DNA of 64,000 nt from an uncultured Pseudovibrio sp. (GTDB taxonomy: Bacteria; Pseudomonadota; Alphaproteobacteria; Rhizobiales; Stappiaceae). The translations under genes and the position numbers were made by a program. The notes beneath the pieces are model-generated. The model was not told the DNA's origin. It saw only the letters and a list, made by a program, of their open reading frames with translations, and made no database searches. Below, piece after piece: positions 46,308-56,700 of the stretch (position 1 is its first letter; every line of letters begins with the position of its first letter). Location: positions 38,285 to 102,284 of the forward strand of contig CANMBS010000018.1 in NCBI GenBank assembly GCA_947496145.1. The letters are read 5' to 3'.

Positions 46308-48137
46308 ATGCCTCTTTCTTCTGCTCAAACCGTTCAGTTTCTCAAGTCCGTGCATCCGTATGATGCTCTGACAGAGGCTGAGCAGACTGCACTTGCAAAC
46401 CAGATTGTGGTTTGGGAGCGTGTGGCCGACACCAGCATCTACAAGCTGGGAGATGAGTTGCCCGGACTGTTTCTGATCTATCAGGGCGCTGTCGAGATCA
46501 GCGATGCCAATGATGCCATGATCAGTCGCCTCGGTATTCGAAATTCATTTGGCGAGCGCGGATTGTTGCTAGACGGACAAGCCGTCACCTCAGCCCACAC
46601 CACAGAAGACACAATTCTTCTGGTGTTTCCACCCGCTCTCTTATCCGGCCTTATTGCGTCTCATAAACCTGTCGCACGCTTCTTTGACCGTTCCCAGAAA
46701 TCTCGTCCGCGCGAAAATGATCTGACTGCCATTCCGATTGAATCCTTTATGGCATCCAATCCGCTTACGTGTGTGGCCCAGACGACAGTGCAGGAAGCGG
46801 CGCAGAAAATGCGAGATGCACGAGTTTCATCTTTATGTGTCATAGATGGTACTGGCAAGTTGAACGGCATTATCACCGTGCGCGATCTCACCTTCAAAAT
46901 TCTTGCAAACGCACAGCCTCTTGAAACGCCTGTCGAAGCTGTTATGACGGCTAATCCTATCACGCTTGGGCCGCATGCTATTGGCTCTGACCTGCTCCAC
47001 CTGATGATGGAGCGGCGCATCGGGCATGTGCCGATTGTAGAAGCTGGCCGTCTGGTAGGCATGGTGACGCAAACCGACCTGACCCGTTTTCAGGCTATCA
47101 GCTCAGCAGAGCTGGTAAGTCAGGTTGCTGAAGCAAAGAATGCGGAAGAGATTGCCAAGGTTACAGCACGTATTCCAAATTTGCTTGTCCAGCTTGTTGC
47201 CGGAGGCAGCCGTCACGAGATTGTAACGCGCCTCATCACTGATATCGCTGACGCTTCTACACGGCGTCTATTGGCGTTAGCAGAGCAAAAACTTGGCCCG
47301 GCACCGGTTCCATACCTATGGCTGGCCTGCGGATCACAAGGTCGGCGTGAGCAGACAGGTGTGAGCGATCAGGACAATTGTCTGTTTCTTGATGAAAACG
47401 TCACAGAAGAGCAACGTCTCGGATATTTCGCAGAGCTTGCGCAATTTGTGTGCGATGGCCTGAACACTGCCGGATATGTCTATTGTCCAGGCGATATGAT
47501 GGCAACAAACCCGCGCTGGTGTCAGCCGCTCTCTGTCTGGAAAAGCTACTTTGAGGGCTGGATTGCCAAGCCAGACCCGCAAGCGCAGATGCTCAGTTCC
47601 GTGATGTTTGATCTGCGCCCGATTGGCGGAGAGGTTTCACTCTTTGAAAATCTTCAGTTACAGACGCTTGAAGCGTCCAGCAAAAACTCCATTTTCGTGG
47701 CGCACATGATCAGCAACTCGCTGAAGCACGCGCCGCCGCTCAGCCTGTTGCGCGGGCTGGCGACTATTCGATCGGGAGAGCATAAGAATACACTGGACAT
47801 GAAGCACAATGGTGTGGTGCCGGTGGTCGATCTGGCACGCATTTACGCACTGCAAGGGCAAATTGGCGAGGTCAACACCCGTGCTCGTCTTGAGGAAGCG
47901 CGCGAAGCAGGGCAGCTAAGCAAATCGGGAGCAGGTGATCTGTTAGATGCCTATGATTTGATTGCAGAAACCCGCATTCAGCATCAGGCAGACCTTGTGA
48001 AACAGGGGGCGCAACCGGACAACTTCCTGCAACCGTCCAGTCTTTCTGATTTTGAGCGGGCACATGTGCGTGATGCGTTTGTTGTTGTCAAAACCATGCA
48101 GTCCGCTGTCGGACATGGTCGGGGAATGCTGAGCTAA
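46308..48137 (+). CDS. cNMP-binding / CBS / DUF294 putative nucleotidyltransferase
   Basis: A 609-residue cytoplasmic protein. Domains in order: cyclic-nucleotide-binding-like (about 10-125), a CBS pair (about 145-262, with VTVRDLTFKI-like and GRLVGMVTQTDLTRF), DUF294 nucleotidyltransferase core with GSQGRREQTGVSDQDN (GxGxxxR..DxD, near 345), and a C-terminal DUF294_C helical domain. The family resembles GlnD/GlnE-type regulators and is regularly encoded with DUF4212/SSS symporters, so it probably senses a nucleotide and modifies or controls the transporter system. Confidence 0.88.
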   Translation: MPLSSAQTVQFLKSVHPYDALTEAEQTALANQIVVWERVADTSIYKLGDELPGLFLIYQGAVEISDANDAMISRLGIRNSFGERGLLLDGQAVTSAHTTEDTILLVFPPALLSGLIASHKPVARFFDRSQKSRPRENDLTAIPIESFMASNPLTCVAQTTVQEAAQKMRDARVSSLCVIDGTGKLNGIITVRDLTFKILANAQPLETPVEAVMTANPITLGPHAIGSDLLHLMMERRIGHVPIVEAGRLVGMVTQTDLTRFQAISSAELVSQVAEAKNAEEIAKVTARIPNLLVQLVAGGSRHEIVTRLITDIADASTRRLLALAEQKLGPAPVPYLWLACGSQGRREQTGVSDQDNCLFLDENVTEEQRLGYFAELAQFVCDGLNTAGYVYCPGDMMATNPRWCQPLSVWKSYFEGWIAKPDPQAQMLSSVMFDLRPIGGEVSLFENLQLQTLEASSKNSIFVAHMISNSLKHAPPLSLLRGLATIRSGEHKNTLDMKHNGVVPVVDLARIYALQGQIGEVNTRARLEEAREAGQLSKSGAGDLLDAYDLIAETRIQHQADLVKQGAQPDNFLQPSSLSDFERAHVRDAFVVVKTMQSAVGHGRGMLS

Positions 48138-48194
48138 ACGGAATTTTGTGGCGTAGCTGTGGGAGGAAAAACCGCTGCTACCGGGAGGAATAAC

Positions 48195-48716
48195 ATGTTT
48201 CTTGAATTGATCGGGACCTTTGTTGCAGGCGTTGCCGGGGCTGGTTTTGTGATGTTGATCAATCATGTTTTAAAGGGCCGCTTACCGCGCTGGTTTGCAC
48301 CTGTCGCCGCAGGTCTTGCCATGCTTGCGACAACAATTTCTAACGAATACGGCTGGTTTGACCGGACAAAGGAAACTCTGCCGGGCGGGCTCGTCATTGC
48401 GCACACAGTGGAAAGCAGGGCTATCTATCGTCCGTGGACATATCTTTTTCCTTTTGTTGAGCGCTTTGTTGCAGTTGATATGGCGACGGTTCAAAGCCAT
48501 CCCGAGCAGCCAGGTATGAAACTGGCGCAAACTTACTTCTTCGGACGTTGGGCTCCCCTAAGCAAACTTCCTGTACTGACAGATTGTGCAGGTAGCCGCC
48601 GTGCAGCACTGGCAGATGGCATCACCTTTGAGGCCGATGGCGTTGTTTCCGGTGCGCAATGGGTAAATTCATCGCGAAGTGATCCAATCATCTCAACCAT
48701 ATGCGGAGCGGGGTAA
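48195..48716 (+). CDS. Conserved membrane-anchored protein of unknown function
   Basis: 173 residues with a strong GGGAGG SD 6 nt before the ATG. Two N-terminal hydrophobic helices (about 5-25 and 33-48) precede a soluble domain with AHTVESRAIYRPWTYLFP and a TDCAGSRRAAL segment. I do not recognise a named family. It lies between the DUF294 and exonuclease genes and overlaps the latter by 1 nt (TAATG), so it belongs to the symporter operon. Confidence 0.7.
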   Translation: MFLELIGTFVAGVAGAGFVMLINHVLKGRLPRWFAPVAAGLAMLATTISNEYGWFDRTKETLPGGLVIAHTVESRAIYRPWTYLFPFVERFVAVDMATVQSHPEQPGMKLAQTYFFGRWAPLSKLPVLTDCAGSRRAALADGITFEADGVVSGAQWVNSSRSDPIISTICGAG

Positions 48717-50128
48717 TGCTGACTGACCTTAGTCTTCGACTACGAATTTTTCTCTTATTTGCTGGTGCCACGACAGCCAGTTGTGCTGTTGTGGGAGCCG
48801 CACTGTATTTTGGATATTCACGGGCAGCCAATGATAACCCGAGCTCAGCCTTTTTGCTTGCAGGTATCCTGTCGGCTTTTGGCCTGCTGGGGGTCTCTGT
48901 CAGTATCTGGCTGTTGTTTGACGAAAACTTCGCCAAACCGCTTCAGCGCCTGTCTGCAGCAATCCGCACGCGCGCGCATGCGGATGTGGATGTCTCGATT
49001 GATCTTGAGGGTTCAAAATACTTAGGCGATCTGGCTCCGGCAGCGCATGCTGTAACCGGACTGCTGACCAGTGACCCAGAACAGGGTCAGGCTCTGAAAG
49101 CAGAGGAGACAGCACAGCTTGCTGAGGAACGTGAGCATCTCGCACAACTTCTCACCGAAATTCCGGTTGCTATCGTTCTTGTAAGTTCCGCCCACAAAAT
49201 CATGCTTTATGACGGGCAGGCTGCCGATATCCTTGGACAGGTTCATGTCCCTCGCCTGAGCGCTTCTATCTTTGACTATTTCGTCGAAGAGGAGTTGCGG
49301 GCGGCCTATGAGCAACTGGTGGAGCAGCGGACCGAGGTTGCTGTTGAAGTGAAGGGCGCGCATAGCGATCTGAGTTTCCAGTTGCGCCTTAAGAAGCTAC
49401 GTGAGCGATCTGGGTATATGATCCTGATTGACGAGGCAACGACCAGTATTGCACCTGAAGCTGCACGTCCGCTGATCTATGATTTTGACGCAACCCGGCA
49501 TCAATCCGAAGAGGCCGTTGGTCAGCGTGCGCTGAAAGATCTGAATTTCGTCGTATTTGACACTGAAACCACGGGTCTTATGCCAAATAAAGATGATGTT
49601 GTTCAGATCGGAGCAGTACGGGTGGTGAACGGGCGTATCATTCCTGGCGAAGTTGTCGACCAGCTCGTCAATCCCGGCAGACCAATACCACCAGCCTCTA
49701 CCAAGGTTCATGGCATCACCGACGCAATGGTTGCGGGTGCGCCCGACGCTGTGACGGCAGCCTCTGACTTTCACAGGTTTGCACGTGATTGTGTGATTGT
49801 TGCACATAACGCTCCGTTCGATATGGCCTTCCTGCATCGTTATGGTCATCTGTCAGGGGATGCATGGGATCACCCAATTCTCGACACGGTTCTGCTGTCG
49901 GCCATTGTGTTTGGAGCTGATGAAGTTCATACGCTGGATGCACTTTGTGAGCGTTTGAATATTGTGATTCCAGAGGAACTGCGTCACACCGCTTTGGGGG
50001 ATGCGCAGGCAACAGCAGAAGCCTTATGCAAGCTGCTGCCTATTCTTGTCTCCCGCGGTTTTGACAGTTTCGAGAAGGTGATTGAGCAAACGTGTAAACA
50101 TGGTCGTCTGCTTAAGGACATGAATTAA
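48716..50128 (+). CDS. Membrane-anchored DnaQ-like 3'-5' exonuclease with sensor region
   Basis: A 470-residue protein. Two transmembrane helices (about 10-33 and 45-68) are followed by a HAMP-like segment, a PAS-like region (about 145-240, LTEIPVAIVLVSSAHKIMLYDGQAADILG), and a DEDDh exonuclease domain (about 275-460): FDTETTG with Asp282/Glu284, HNAPFDMAFL, and HTALGDAQATAEAL. The catalytic set is complete. Homologues are found beside acetate-type SSS symporters and DUF294 proteins; why a sensor-tethered exonuclease belongs there is not known. The start overlaps the previous stop by 1 nt. Confidence 0.86.
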   Translation: MLTDLSLRLRIFLLFAGATTASCAVVGAALYFGYSRAANDNPSSAFLLAGILSAFGLLGVSVSIWLLFDENFAKPLQRLSAAIRTRAHADVDVSIDLEGSKYLGDLAPAAHAVTGLLTSDPEQGQALKAEETAQLAEEREHLAQLLTEIPVAIVLVSSAHKIMLYDGQAADILGQVHVPRLSASIFDYFVEEELRAAYEQLVEQRTEVAVEVKGAHSDLSFQLRLKKLRERSGYMILIDEATTSIAPEAARPLIYDFDATRHQSEEAVGQRALKDLNFVVFDTETTGLMPNKDDVVQIGAVRVVNGRIIPGEVVDQLVNPGRPIPPASTKVHGITDAMVAGAPDAVTAASDFHRFARDCVIVAHNAPFDMAFLHRYGHLSGDAWDHPILDTVLLSAIVFGADEVHTLDALCERLNIVIPEELRHTALGDAQATAEALCKLLPILVSRGFDSFEKVIEQTCKHGRLLKDMN

Positions 50129-50141
50129 GTGCGCAATCTGG

Positions 50142-51137
50142 TTATGGTTGTGTGCTTTCGCGTACATGAAGCTTAAAACCAAGGTCAAGCACCGGGGCTC
50201 TTGTGTTGATGTGGGGGTCGAGAACTGTCTCCACGGCACACTGGCCAATCTCAAAACGTGGTGTGCAAACAGAGGTTACCCTTGGTACCGCTTCTGAGAC
50301 GATTCCCAGATCATTAAATCCGCAAATACCGACATCTCTTGGCACATTCAGCCCGCGTCTCTGACACTCAAACAAAACACCAAGGGCAAGGTCATCATTA
50401 CTGCACAGCACCGCATCACAATCAGGGTGCTGAGTGAGCAGGCTGGTTAGCAGTGTCCCCCCTAGTTTCACATCAGCCTTCTCATTGGTGACAGAAGTAC
50501 GTTCTGGCTCTTGCAATCCACTGTCATACAGAGCATTTCGATACCCACGCAAACGGTCCTGAGCGCGGGGGTCCATCTGCGCACCAATAAACCCGATCCT
50601 CTTATAGCCTGCATCCAGCATATGATGCAGAGCACTCACTGCCCCATCGTAGTTTGAAAAGCCGACCACCTTGTGAATAGGGTCCTTCACCAAGTCCATG
50701 ATTTGAACGACAGGTGTTTGTGCCTGCTGAAGAATACGTTTTGATGCCTCGTTCTGTTCTCCACCTGTAAGGATGACACCAGCGGGCAGCGGATTGAGTA
50801 AGCTTGTCAGCAGTTGCTGTTCTCGCAGCGGATCATACATAGTGTTGCCAATCTGAATAGTCACATTGGCTGAACGAGCAGCTTCCTCAATACCACGCAG
50901 CACCTCGTCAAAAACATTATTGGAAAGGGATGGCACCAAAACCACGATGGAGTTGGTTTTACTGGAAGCCAGCATGGAAGCTGCTTTGTTGGGGACATAC
51001 CCGGTTTTAGCAACCGCTCGCTCTACACGTTGACGAAGGGCCGTTGACACCATGTCTGGCGTACGCAGTGCTCTTGATACTGTGATTGCGCTAACATCTG
51101 CTTCTTTTGCAACGTCAACCAGAGTTGCCTTCTTCAT
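50142..51137 (-). CDS. LacI-family regulator
   Basis: A 331-residue repressor. The N-terminal HTH (TLVDVAKEADVSAITVSRALRTP) and hinge helix (NKAASMLASSKTNS) precede a periplasmic-binding-type sugar domain (VVLVPSLSNNVFDEVLRGIE, CDAVLCSNDDLALG). It resembles the GntR/IdnR gluconate-type branch. It is divergent from a sugar-acid dehydratase; two palindromic operators lie between them, so it probably represses that gene and itself until a sugar acid binds. Confidence 0.93.
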   Translation of the reverse strand: MKKATLVDVAKEADVSAITVSRALRTPDMVSTALRQRVERAVAKTGYVPNKAASMLASSKTNSIVVLVPSLSNNVFDEVLRGIEEAARSANVTIQIGNTMYDPLREQQLLTSLLNPLPAGVILTGGEQNEASKRILQQAQTPVVQIMDLVKDPIHKVVGFSNYDGAVSALHHMLDAGYKRIGFIGAQMDPRAQDRLRGYRNALYDSGLQEPERTSVTNEKADVKLGGTLLTSLLTQHPDCDAVLCSNDDLALGVLFECQRRGLNVPRDVGICGFNDLGIVSEAVPRVTSVCTPRFEIGQCAVETVLDPHINTRAPVLDLGFKLHVRESTQP

Positions 51138-51200
51138 TTCGAACTACGCCTGACTTTCCTGCACAAACTACGCATTAATCATGATACAATGCGAAACATA

Positions 51201-51229
51201 TTGCAAAATGATTGCGCAATCAATACAAA
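51201..51229 (+). promoter_or_regulatory. Candidate promoter of the dehydratase gene
   Basis: TTGCAA (51201-51206) and TACAAA (51224-51229) are 17 nt apart. One LacI-type operator fills the spacer and the other overlaps the -10, which fits repression. The hexamers are weak matches. Confidence 0.4.
51209..51222 (+). promoter_or_regulatory. LacI-type operator 1
   Basis: TGATTGCGCAATCA is a perfect 14-bp palindrome with the central CG typical of LacI/GalR operators, between the divergent LacI and dehydratase genes. Confidence 0.72.
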
Positions 51230-51247
51230 TGATAGGGCAATCATTTG
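51226..51247 (+). promoter_or_regulatory. LacI-type operator 2
   Basis: CAAATGAT-AGGGCA-ATCATTTG has perfect 8-bp arms and shares TGAT...GCAATCA with operator 1, about one and a half helical turns away. Confidence 0.6.
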
Positions 51248-51303
51248 CCAATCCCATAAGTCGTTTTCGGAGTACCGAGGCGCGGTCAAAAAAGAGCGAT
51301 GGA

Positions 51304-53088
51304 ATGAAAAACGTTAAGTTGCGTTCGCAGGAATGGTTTAACAACCCCGATGACCGGGAGATGACAGCTCTCTATCTTGAGCGCTATCTCAACTACGGTC
51401 TCACCCGGGAAGAGCTGCAATCAGGCAAACCTATCATCGCCATCGCGCAAACTGGCAGCGACCTTTCCCCCTGCAACCGGCATCACCTGGAACTTGCAAA
51501 GCGTGTGCGTGACGGCATTGTTGCGCAGGGCGGAACACCGATTGAAATCCCGGTGCATCCCATTCAGGAAACCGGCAAACGCCCAACTGCAATGCTGGAT
51601 CGCAACCTTGCTTATCTGTCTCTCGTCGAAACTCTTTACGGCTACCCGATTGACGGTGTTGTATTGACGATTGGATGTGACAAAACCACTCCAGCGCTGC
51701 TCATGGCAGCTTCAACCGTTAATATCCCGGCAATTGCTCTGTCTGTCGGGCCGATGCTTAACGGTTGGTACAATGGCAAACGCACAGGCTCAGGCACCAT
51801 TGTCTGGCAGGCACGTGAGCTGCTTGCAGCTGGTGAGATTGATGATGACGGCTTTATGGAAATGATTGCCGCTTCTGCTCCATCCGTGGGTTATTGCAAT
51901 ACCATGGGTACGGCAACCTCCATGAACTCGATTGCAGAAGCGCTCGGCATGCAGCTTCCCGGCTCCGCAGCAATTCCTGCGCCCTATCGTGAGCGCGGGC
52001 AAATTTCTTATCGTGTGGGTGAGCAGATTGTGGAGATGGTCTACAATGATCGCCGCCCAACGGATGTCATGACCCGCAAGTCCCTTGAAAACGCGATTGT
52101 TGTCAGCTCAGCTCTTGGTGGCTCCACAAACGCCCCGATCCACCTGAAAGCCATTGCTCAGAAACTCGGTCTGCCGCTGGACAATGATGACTGGCAGGAA
52201 CTTGGCCACAAAATCCCGCTTCTGGTCAATATGCAGCCAGCCGGTGAGTACCTCGGCGAGGACTTCCAGAGGGCTGGTGGCGTACCTGCTGTAATTGGTG
52301 AGCTTCTGGAAGCTGGCCTGCTGCCGCACCCGGATGCCATAACAGTTAACGGCAAGACCATTGGGGAGAACTGCGCGAACACCCGCAGTTTGGATGAGGA
52401 CGTAATCAAGACGGTTGCTGCCCCAATTTTGAAAGAAGCGGGTTTCCTGAACCTGAAAGGCAATCTGTTCGATTCTGCGATCATGAAAACAAGCGTGATC
52501 TCGCAGGAGTTCCGTGATCGTTATCTGTCCAATCCTGAGGACCCGAATGCGTTCGAAGGCCGTGCGATTGTGTTTGATGGTCCAGAAGACTTCCATGCTC
52601 GTATTGACGATGAGAGTCTTGAGATTGACGAATACTGCATCCTGTTTATGCGCGGAGCTGGCCCGATTGGTTATCCCGGCGGCGCAGAAGTGGTGAACAT
52701 GCGCCCGCCATCCTACCTCCTCAAGAAGGGTATCCACTCGTTGCCATGCGTGGGTGATGGTCGTCAGTCCGGCACTTCCGGGTCTCCATCCATCCTCAAC
52801 GCCTCTCCTGAAGCTGCCGCTGGCGGTGGTCTGGCACTGATAAAAACCGGGGATCGTGTTCGCATTGACCTGAATATCTCAGCGGCCAACATGCAGGTGG
52901 ATGAGGCCGAACTGGAACGTCGCAGAGCCGAACTGCCAGAACGCCCATTCTCACCTGAGAGCCAATCTCCATGGCAAGAGCTGTTCCGCGAGAGAGTTGA
53001 ACCTTTCTCTGAGGGGATGGTGATGCGTGGGGCCTCTGAGTACCGCGATATTTCGCGAGTAAAGGGCCTGCCACGGGACAATCATTAA
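51304..53088 (+). CDS. IlvD/Edd-family sugar-acid dehydratase
   Basis: A 594-residue [Fe-S] dehydratase of the pentonate/hexonate subgroup. Cluster cysteines are in [20 protein letters not shown] and GYCNTMGTA, followed by [10 protein letters not shown] and the C-terminal [13 protein letters not shown]. Members such as xylonate or arabinonate dehydratase convert aldonates to 2-keto-3-deoxy acids. The start at ATG 51304 fits the family N-terminus ([12 protein letters not shown]); the upstream open frame runs through the operators and is not coding. It is probably induced by the sugar acid sensed by the divergent LacI protein. D-xylonate or a related acid is likely. Confidence 0.87.
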   Translation: MKNVKLRSQEWFNNPDDREMTALYLERYLNYGLTREELQSGKPIIAIAQTGSDLSPCNRHHLELAKRVRDGIVAQGGTPIEIPVHPIQETGKRPTAMLDRNLAYLSLVETLYGYPIDGVVLTIGCDKTTPALLMAASTVNIPAIALSVGPMLNGWYNGKRTGSGTIVWQARELLAAGEIDDDGFMEMIAASAPSVGYCNTMGTATSMNSIAEALGMQLPGSAAIPAPYRERGQISYRVGEQIVEMVYNDRRPTDVMTRKSLENAIVVSSALGGSTNAPIHLKAIAQKLGLPLDNDDWQELGHKIPLLVNMQPAGEYLGEDFQRAGGVPAVIGELLEAGLLPHPDAITVNGKTIGENCANTRSLDEDVIKTVAAPILKEAGFLNLKGNLFDSAIMKTSVISQEFRDRYLSNPEDPNAFEGRAIVFDGPEDFHARIDDESLEIDEYCILFMRGAGPIGYPGGAEVVNMRPPSYLLKKGIHSLPCVGDGRQSGTSGSPSILNASPEAAAGGGLALIKTGDRVRIDLNISAANMQVDEAELERRRAELPERPFSPESQSPWQELFRERVEPFSEGMVMRGASEYRDISRVKGLPRDNH

Positions 53089-53151
53089 TCGTTGACACAG
53101 CGATTTGAGATTTGCGTAACAACGATGCATTTTCATCAAAATGAAATAGGA

Positions 53152-53181
53152 AAAGCCCCTGCTGTTATAAGTGGGGGCTTT
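53152..53181 (+). terminator. Bidirectional terminator after the dehydratase gene
   Basis: AAAGCCCC pairs with GGGGCTTT (8 bp). On the plus strand TTTGGGCATTTT follows; on the minus strand the stem ends in TTTT. It serves the convergent dehydratase and small secreted-protein genes. Confidence 0.75.
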
Positions 53182-53195
53182 GGGCATTTTATCCG

Positions 53196-53603
53196 TCAAT
53201 ACATGGCAGTATAGAGGGTTATGTTCGCAGGTTCGCCAGCCTTCACTTTTGTACTCCCACGTGCCAGCAACCAGCCATCCTTGCGCTCAAGTTGCGCTAC
53301 AATCAATAAGGGAGAAGAGGCAGCGATGTTAATTGGAGTGGGTAAGGTGTAGGTGAACACAGTGGATTTGCCAGCACTCTTGAATTGCAATGTTGCAGGC
53401 ACTGCTTGTGCCTCATTTTGCTTTGCAGAAGGTTCAAAAAAGAGCTTCAGATTTCCCTTCGGAATTTCAGAACCATTCTCAAAGGTAATTTTCCCGCGCA
53501 CCTCTGCGGAATAAGCCTGTTCCATTGCTGTAAACATCCCTGCTCCGGCAAACAGAAGGCCAGAGGCAAAAACCGCCGCGCTGCGTTTGGCAGTTGCGTT
53601 CAT
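53196..53603 (-). CDS. Small secreted protein, YbaY/YscW-like
   Basis: 135 residues starting at an ATG with AAGGAG 7 nt upstream. A signal peptide (about 1-33, ending AYSAEV) precedes an all-beta domain whose spacing (LKLFFEPSA, FTYTLPTPINIAASSPLLIVAQLERKDGWLL) resembles the YbaY/YscW (PF09619) fold of small periplasmic or pilotin-like proteins. The match is by eye and weak. It follows the RTX protease gene on the same strand after 98 bp and could be a companion or inhibitor of it. Confidence 0.55.
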   Translation of the reverse strand: MNATAKRSAAVFASGLLFAGAGMFTAMEQAYSAEVRGKITFENGSEIPKGNLKLFFEPSAKQNEAQAVPATLQFKSAGKSTVFTYTLPTPINIAASSPLLIVAQLERKDGWLLARGSTKVKAGEPANITLYTAMY

Positions 53604-53666
53604 CCTAATCTCCTTTTGCTTTCCAGCCTGACATTTGGAGAACAGGTTTGAAAGCCAACAGGGCAA

Positions 53667-53691
53667 GGAGGGGCCTTATAAAGCCCCCTCC
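53667..53691 (-). other. GC hairpin between the RTX protease and small secreted-protein genes
   Basis: GGAGGGGC and GCCCCCTCC pair with one bulged C around an 8-nt loop. No U-tract is present on the minus strand. It may partly terminate or stabilise the protease transcript. Confidence 0.45.
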
Positions 53692-53701
53692 TCCAGTTTG
53701 A

Positions 53702-56700
53702 TCAGATTATGATAAAGTCGTCAGCCGATAAAGTCAGTCCTGCTTTCAGCTGTGCAAACTGAACGGCTGCAATATCACCGGAACCATCAGCATCGTAAAG
53801 CAAAGCCCCACTGTCGCTGTCATAAATTATCCGGTCCTGTGCATCCTGAGCCACACCAGCAGCACTCATATGGAATGCGTACAGCGAAAGTGGTCCGTCA
53901 GCACCGAGTTCCTCGAAAATACTGCTGTCGAGGGCGATCACGTCTTCACCAACAGCGAAGTCTTTGATCTTGTCCACGTTGCCGTCACCAAGTTCGGTTG
54001 AGAAGCGGAATGTATCCTCTCCCTGACCGCCAACCAGAATGTCAGCACCGAGTCCACCGTCCAACATATCATTGCCACGACCACCGTAGAGCTTGTCATC
54101 GCCTGCAACGCCAGGCTGGACTGGTTCAGGTGGGAACTCAACCGACACATTCAGTTTGTAGGTTGACCCTTCAGGAACAGCTTCTGACCAGCCATTACCC
54201 GGAGCATCAGGAGACCAGGCACCTTCGAGAATGTAGTAGGTGCCGGTTTCCTTCACGACAAAGACTGTGCTGGAGTCGCGATTGGTTACAGAACCAGGAT
54301 CTCCGCCGCCGTCATCATTCTCAGTCACGATGTTACCATCACTGTCCAGCAGTCTGACCCAGCTGTCATGAACATTTGGATCAGCGATGCCATCAATGTC
54401 GATGGTGATGATGGTGCCTGCGGCAAGTTCGATCTTATAGTATCCCCCCTTGCCATTTCCGGTCGCATTGACTGTGGTGTGCAGTATGCTTGTGGAATCG
54501 AAGATCTCCGGGTCTTCAGTCAACGAGAAGTTGTTAGAGATATCGAAAGCAGTTGCGATTGAGTTGTTGGTTGCATCTGCTCCAAGCGTAGCGTAGCCGG
54601 TGCCCATACCAGGGCGTGGGATAGCCTCCGCCTGATCAGCAAAGTCACCAAACAGAATGTCATCTCCGCGTCCACCGCGCAGAACATCGTTTCCACCCTG
54701 ACCGGTGAGAGTATTTGCAGCACTATCGCCTTTCATTTTGTCGTTATGGCCGGAACCAGAGAGATTTTCGATGGAAATGTAGGTATCGCCCTCTGATTGA
54801 CCATGGCCCAGATTGAGATTGACACCACTTGTCGCATCAGAATAGTCAGCTGTGTCACTGCCACGACCACCATTGAGTACATCAGCACCGCCACCACCGG
54901 TGAGCGTATCGTCGCCGGAACCGCCAGAGAGCTCGTTGACCTGATCGTTCCCGATGAGATGATCATCATGGAAGGAGCCAACAACATTCTCCACATCAAC
55001 GATAATATCGTGCTTAATGGCTGTACCACGCCCAACAATCTGAACCGGACCGTCAGCATCACCACCACTGGCTGTACCTTCAGCGAGGTTAACTGTTACA
55101 CCCTCTGAGCTACCACGGTAGACGACAGTGTCAATGCCAGCTCCGCCATTCATGTAGTCCTGACCGGAACCTCCGATAAGTATATCGTTTCCTTCATCTC
55201 CATACAGGATGTCACCATCACGACCACCATCGAGGATGTCGTCACCGCCACCGCCGTTAAAGACGTCACCGCCTCCGCGACCCCAGAAATGGTTTGCGTC
55301 AGAAGTACCAATGAAACGGTCGATCCTGTCGTCAGACCCAATCAGGTTCTCAATGCTGTAGAAAGTGTCTCCCGAAGCAGTACCGCCGCTGGCGAAGTTT
55401 GCTTCCAGATTGACAATCAGCTGGAACGGGCTTTCGTGACCATAATCAACCGTGTCAACGCCATCACCACCTCTGAAGACATCAGCACCAGCTTGTCCCA
55501 TCAGTGTGTCATTGCCCTCACCACCGTCAAGAATGTCATCACCTGCACCGCCGAAGATGGTGTCGTTGCCTTTACCGCCGTAAAGCACATCGTTGCCGTC
55601 GTCGGTTTCGGTCTGATCTTCCAAGTCTTCAATGGCAATGGTGTTGTTGATATCACGGCTGGCAAGCGTGTCTCGTCCACCAATGATCAGGTCATCCCCG
55701 TCCATACCAAAGATGGTGTCTCCACCTGCTCCGCCATCAAGCGTATTGTTGCCAGCGTCGCCAAAGATGATGCTGGTTGTTGTATCTCCTGCATCTGGTG
55801 GAGTGTCATCACCATCCTCATCTGCTGGTGGTGTAGCCGAGCCTCCAACATAAATGATATTTTCAACGTTTGCCACGTCGCCTAAGTCGATGTCGTCGTT
55901 TAAGACAATGATCGTGTCGTTGCCACCATCGGCTTCTTCGCGAACGATATCATCTGCGGAGTCAACGAAATAGATATCGTCACCTTTACCGCCTGCCATG
56001 CGGTCAGCACCACCGCGGCCATCCAGAACGTTATCTCCATCGTTGCCGATAATAATGTCATCGAATCTGCTGCCAATACCTTTCTCGATGTAATACTCAG
56101 TCTGATCTGCATTATGACCAGCAAAGATCGAAACGTTATTCCTGTGACCATTCACACTTGAGAACTGCCCAGCCCTCAGGTCAAGAATTGTGGCAGCCGA
56201 TGAGCCAGAAAAGTCAATGGTGTCCACGCCGCCGGTGTCATGGATCACAAAGCCAATGTCGTGCTGCATGCCGGATGCGGTCAACTGATAACCGTATTTG
56301 CTGCTGTTGAACCCGTAGACATCATCGCCTGTGTTCAGATCGATTTTCTGGTAGGTGCGCGTCCCGTTTTCGTCCACCTCAGAGAAGAAACGGCGGATCG
56401 TGGCCTCGATATCAGCCATGAGCGGTGTTGAAGCCGACCAGCGAGTGGTTTCGCCAACATCGATGCCATCAAAATACGACATGACGCTGTATTGCTGGCG
56501 ATCATAGATCCAGGTGGCATTGTTCAGATAGTTGATCTGCACTCCGCCAGGACCGCTGTAATTGTACAGGCCCGGATGGTTCAGCCCGAACTCATGACCC
56601 AGCTCATGAATGAAGCTGTCAAATACATACCCGCCGATATCAGTTTTGTTAGGTTCTGTGTCATGGAACCGTTGGCCGATACTGATCAGGCGGTTGCTTG

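Noticed and set aside
55289..55885. 198-codon ORF on the plus strand
   Set aside because: It is antisense to the repetitive RTX region; long shadow frames arise from the GGxGxD codon bias.
53990..56100. Tandem DNA repeats, possible CRISPR or satellite
   Set aside because: The repeats are imperfect and in frame, encoding RTX calcium-binding nonapeptides of the protease.
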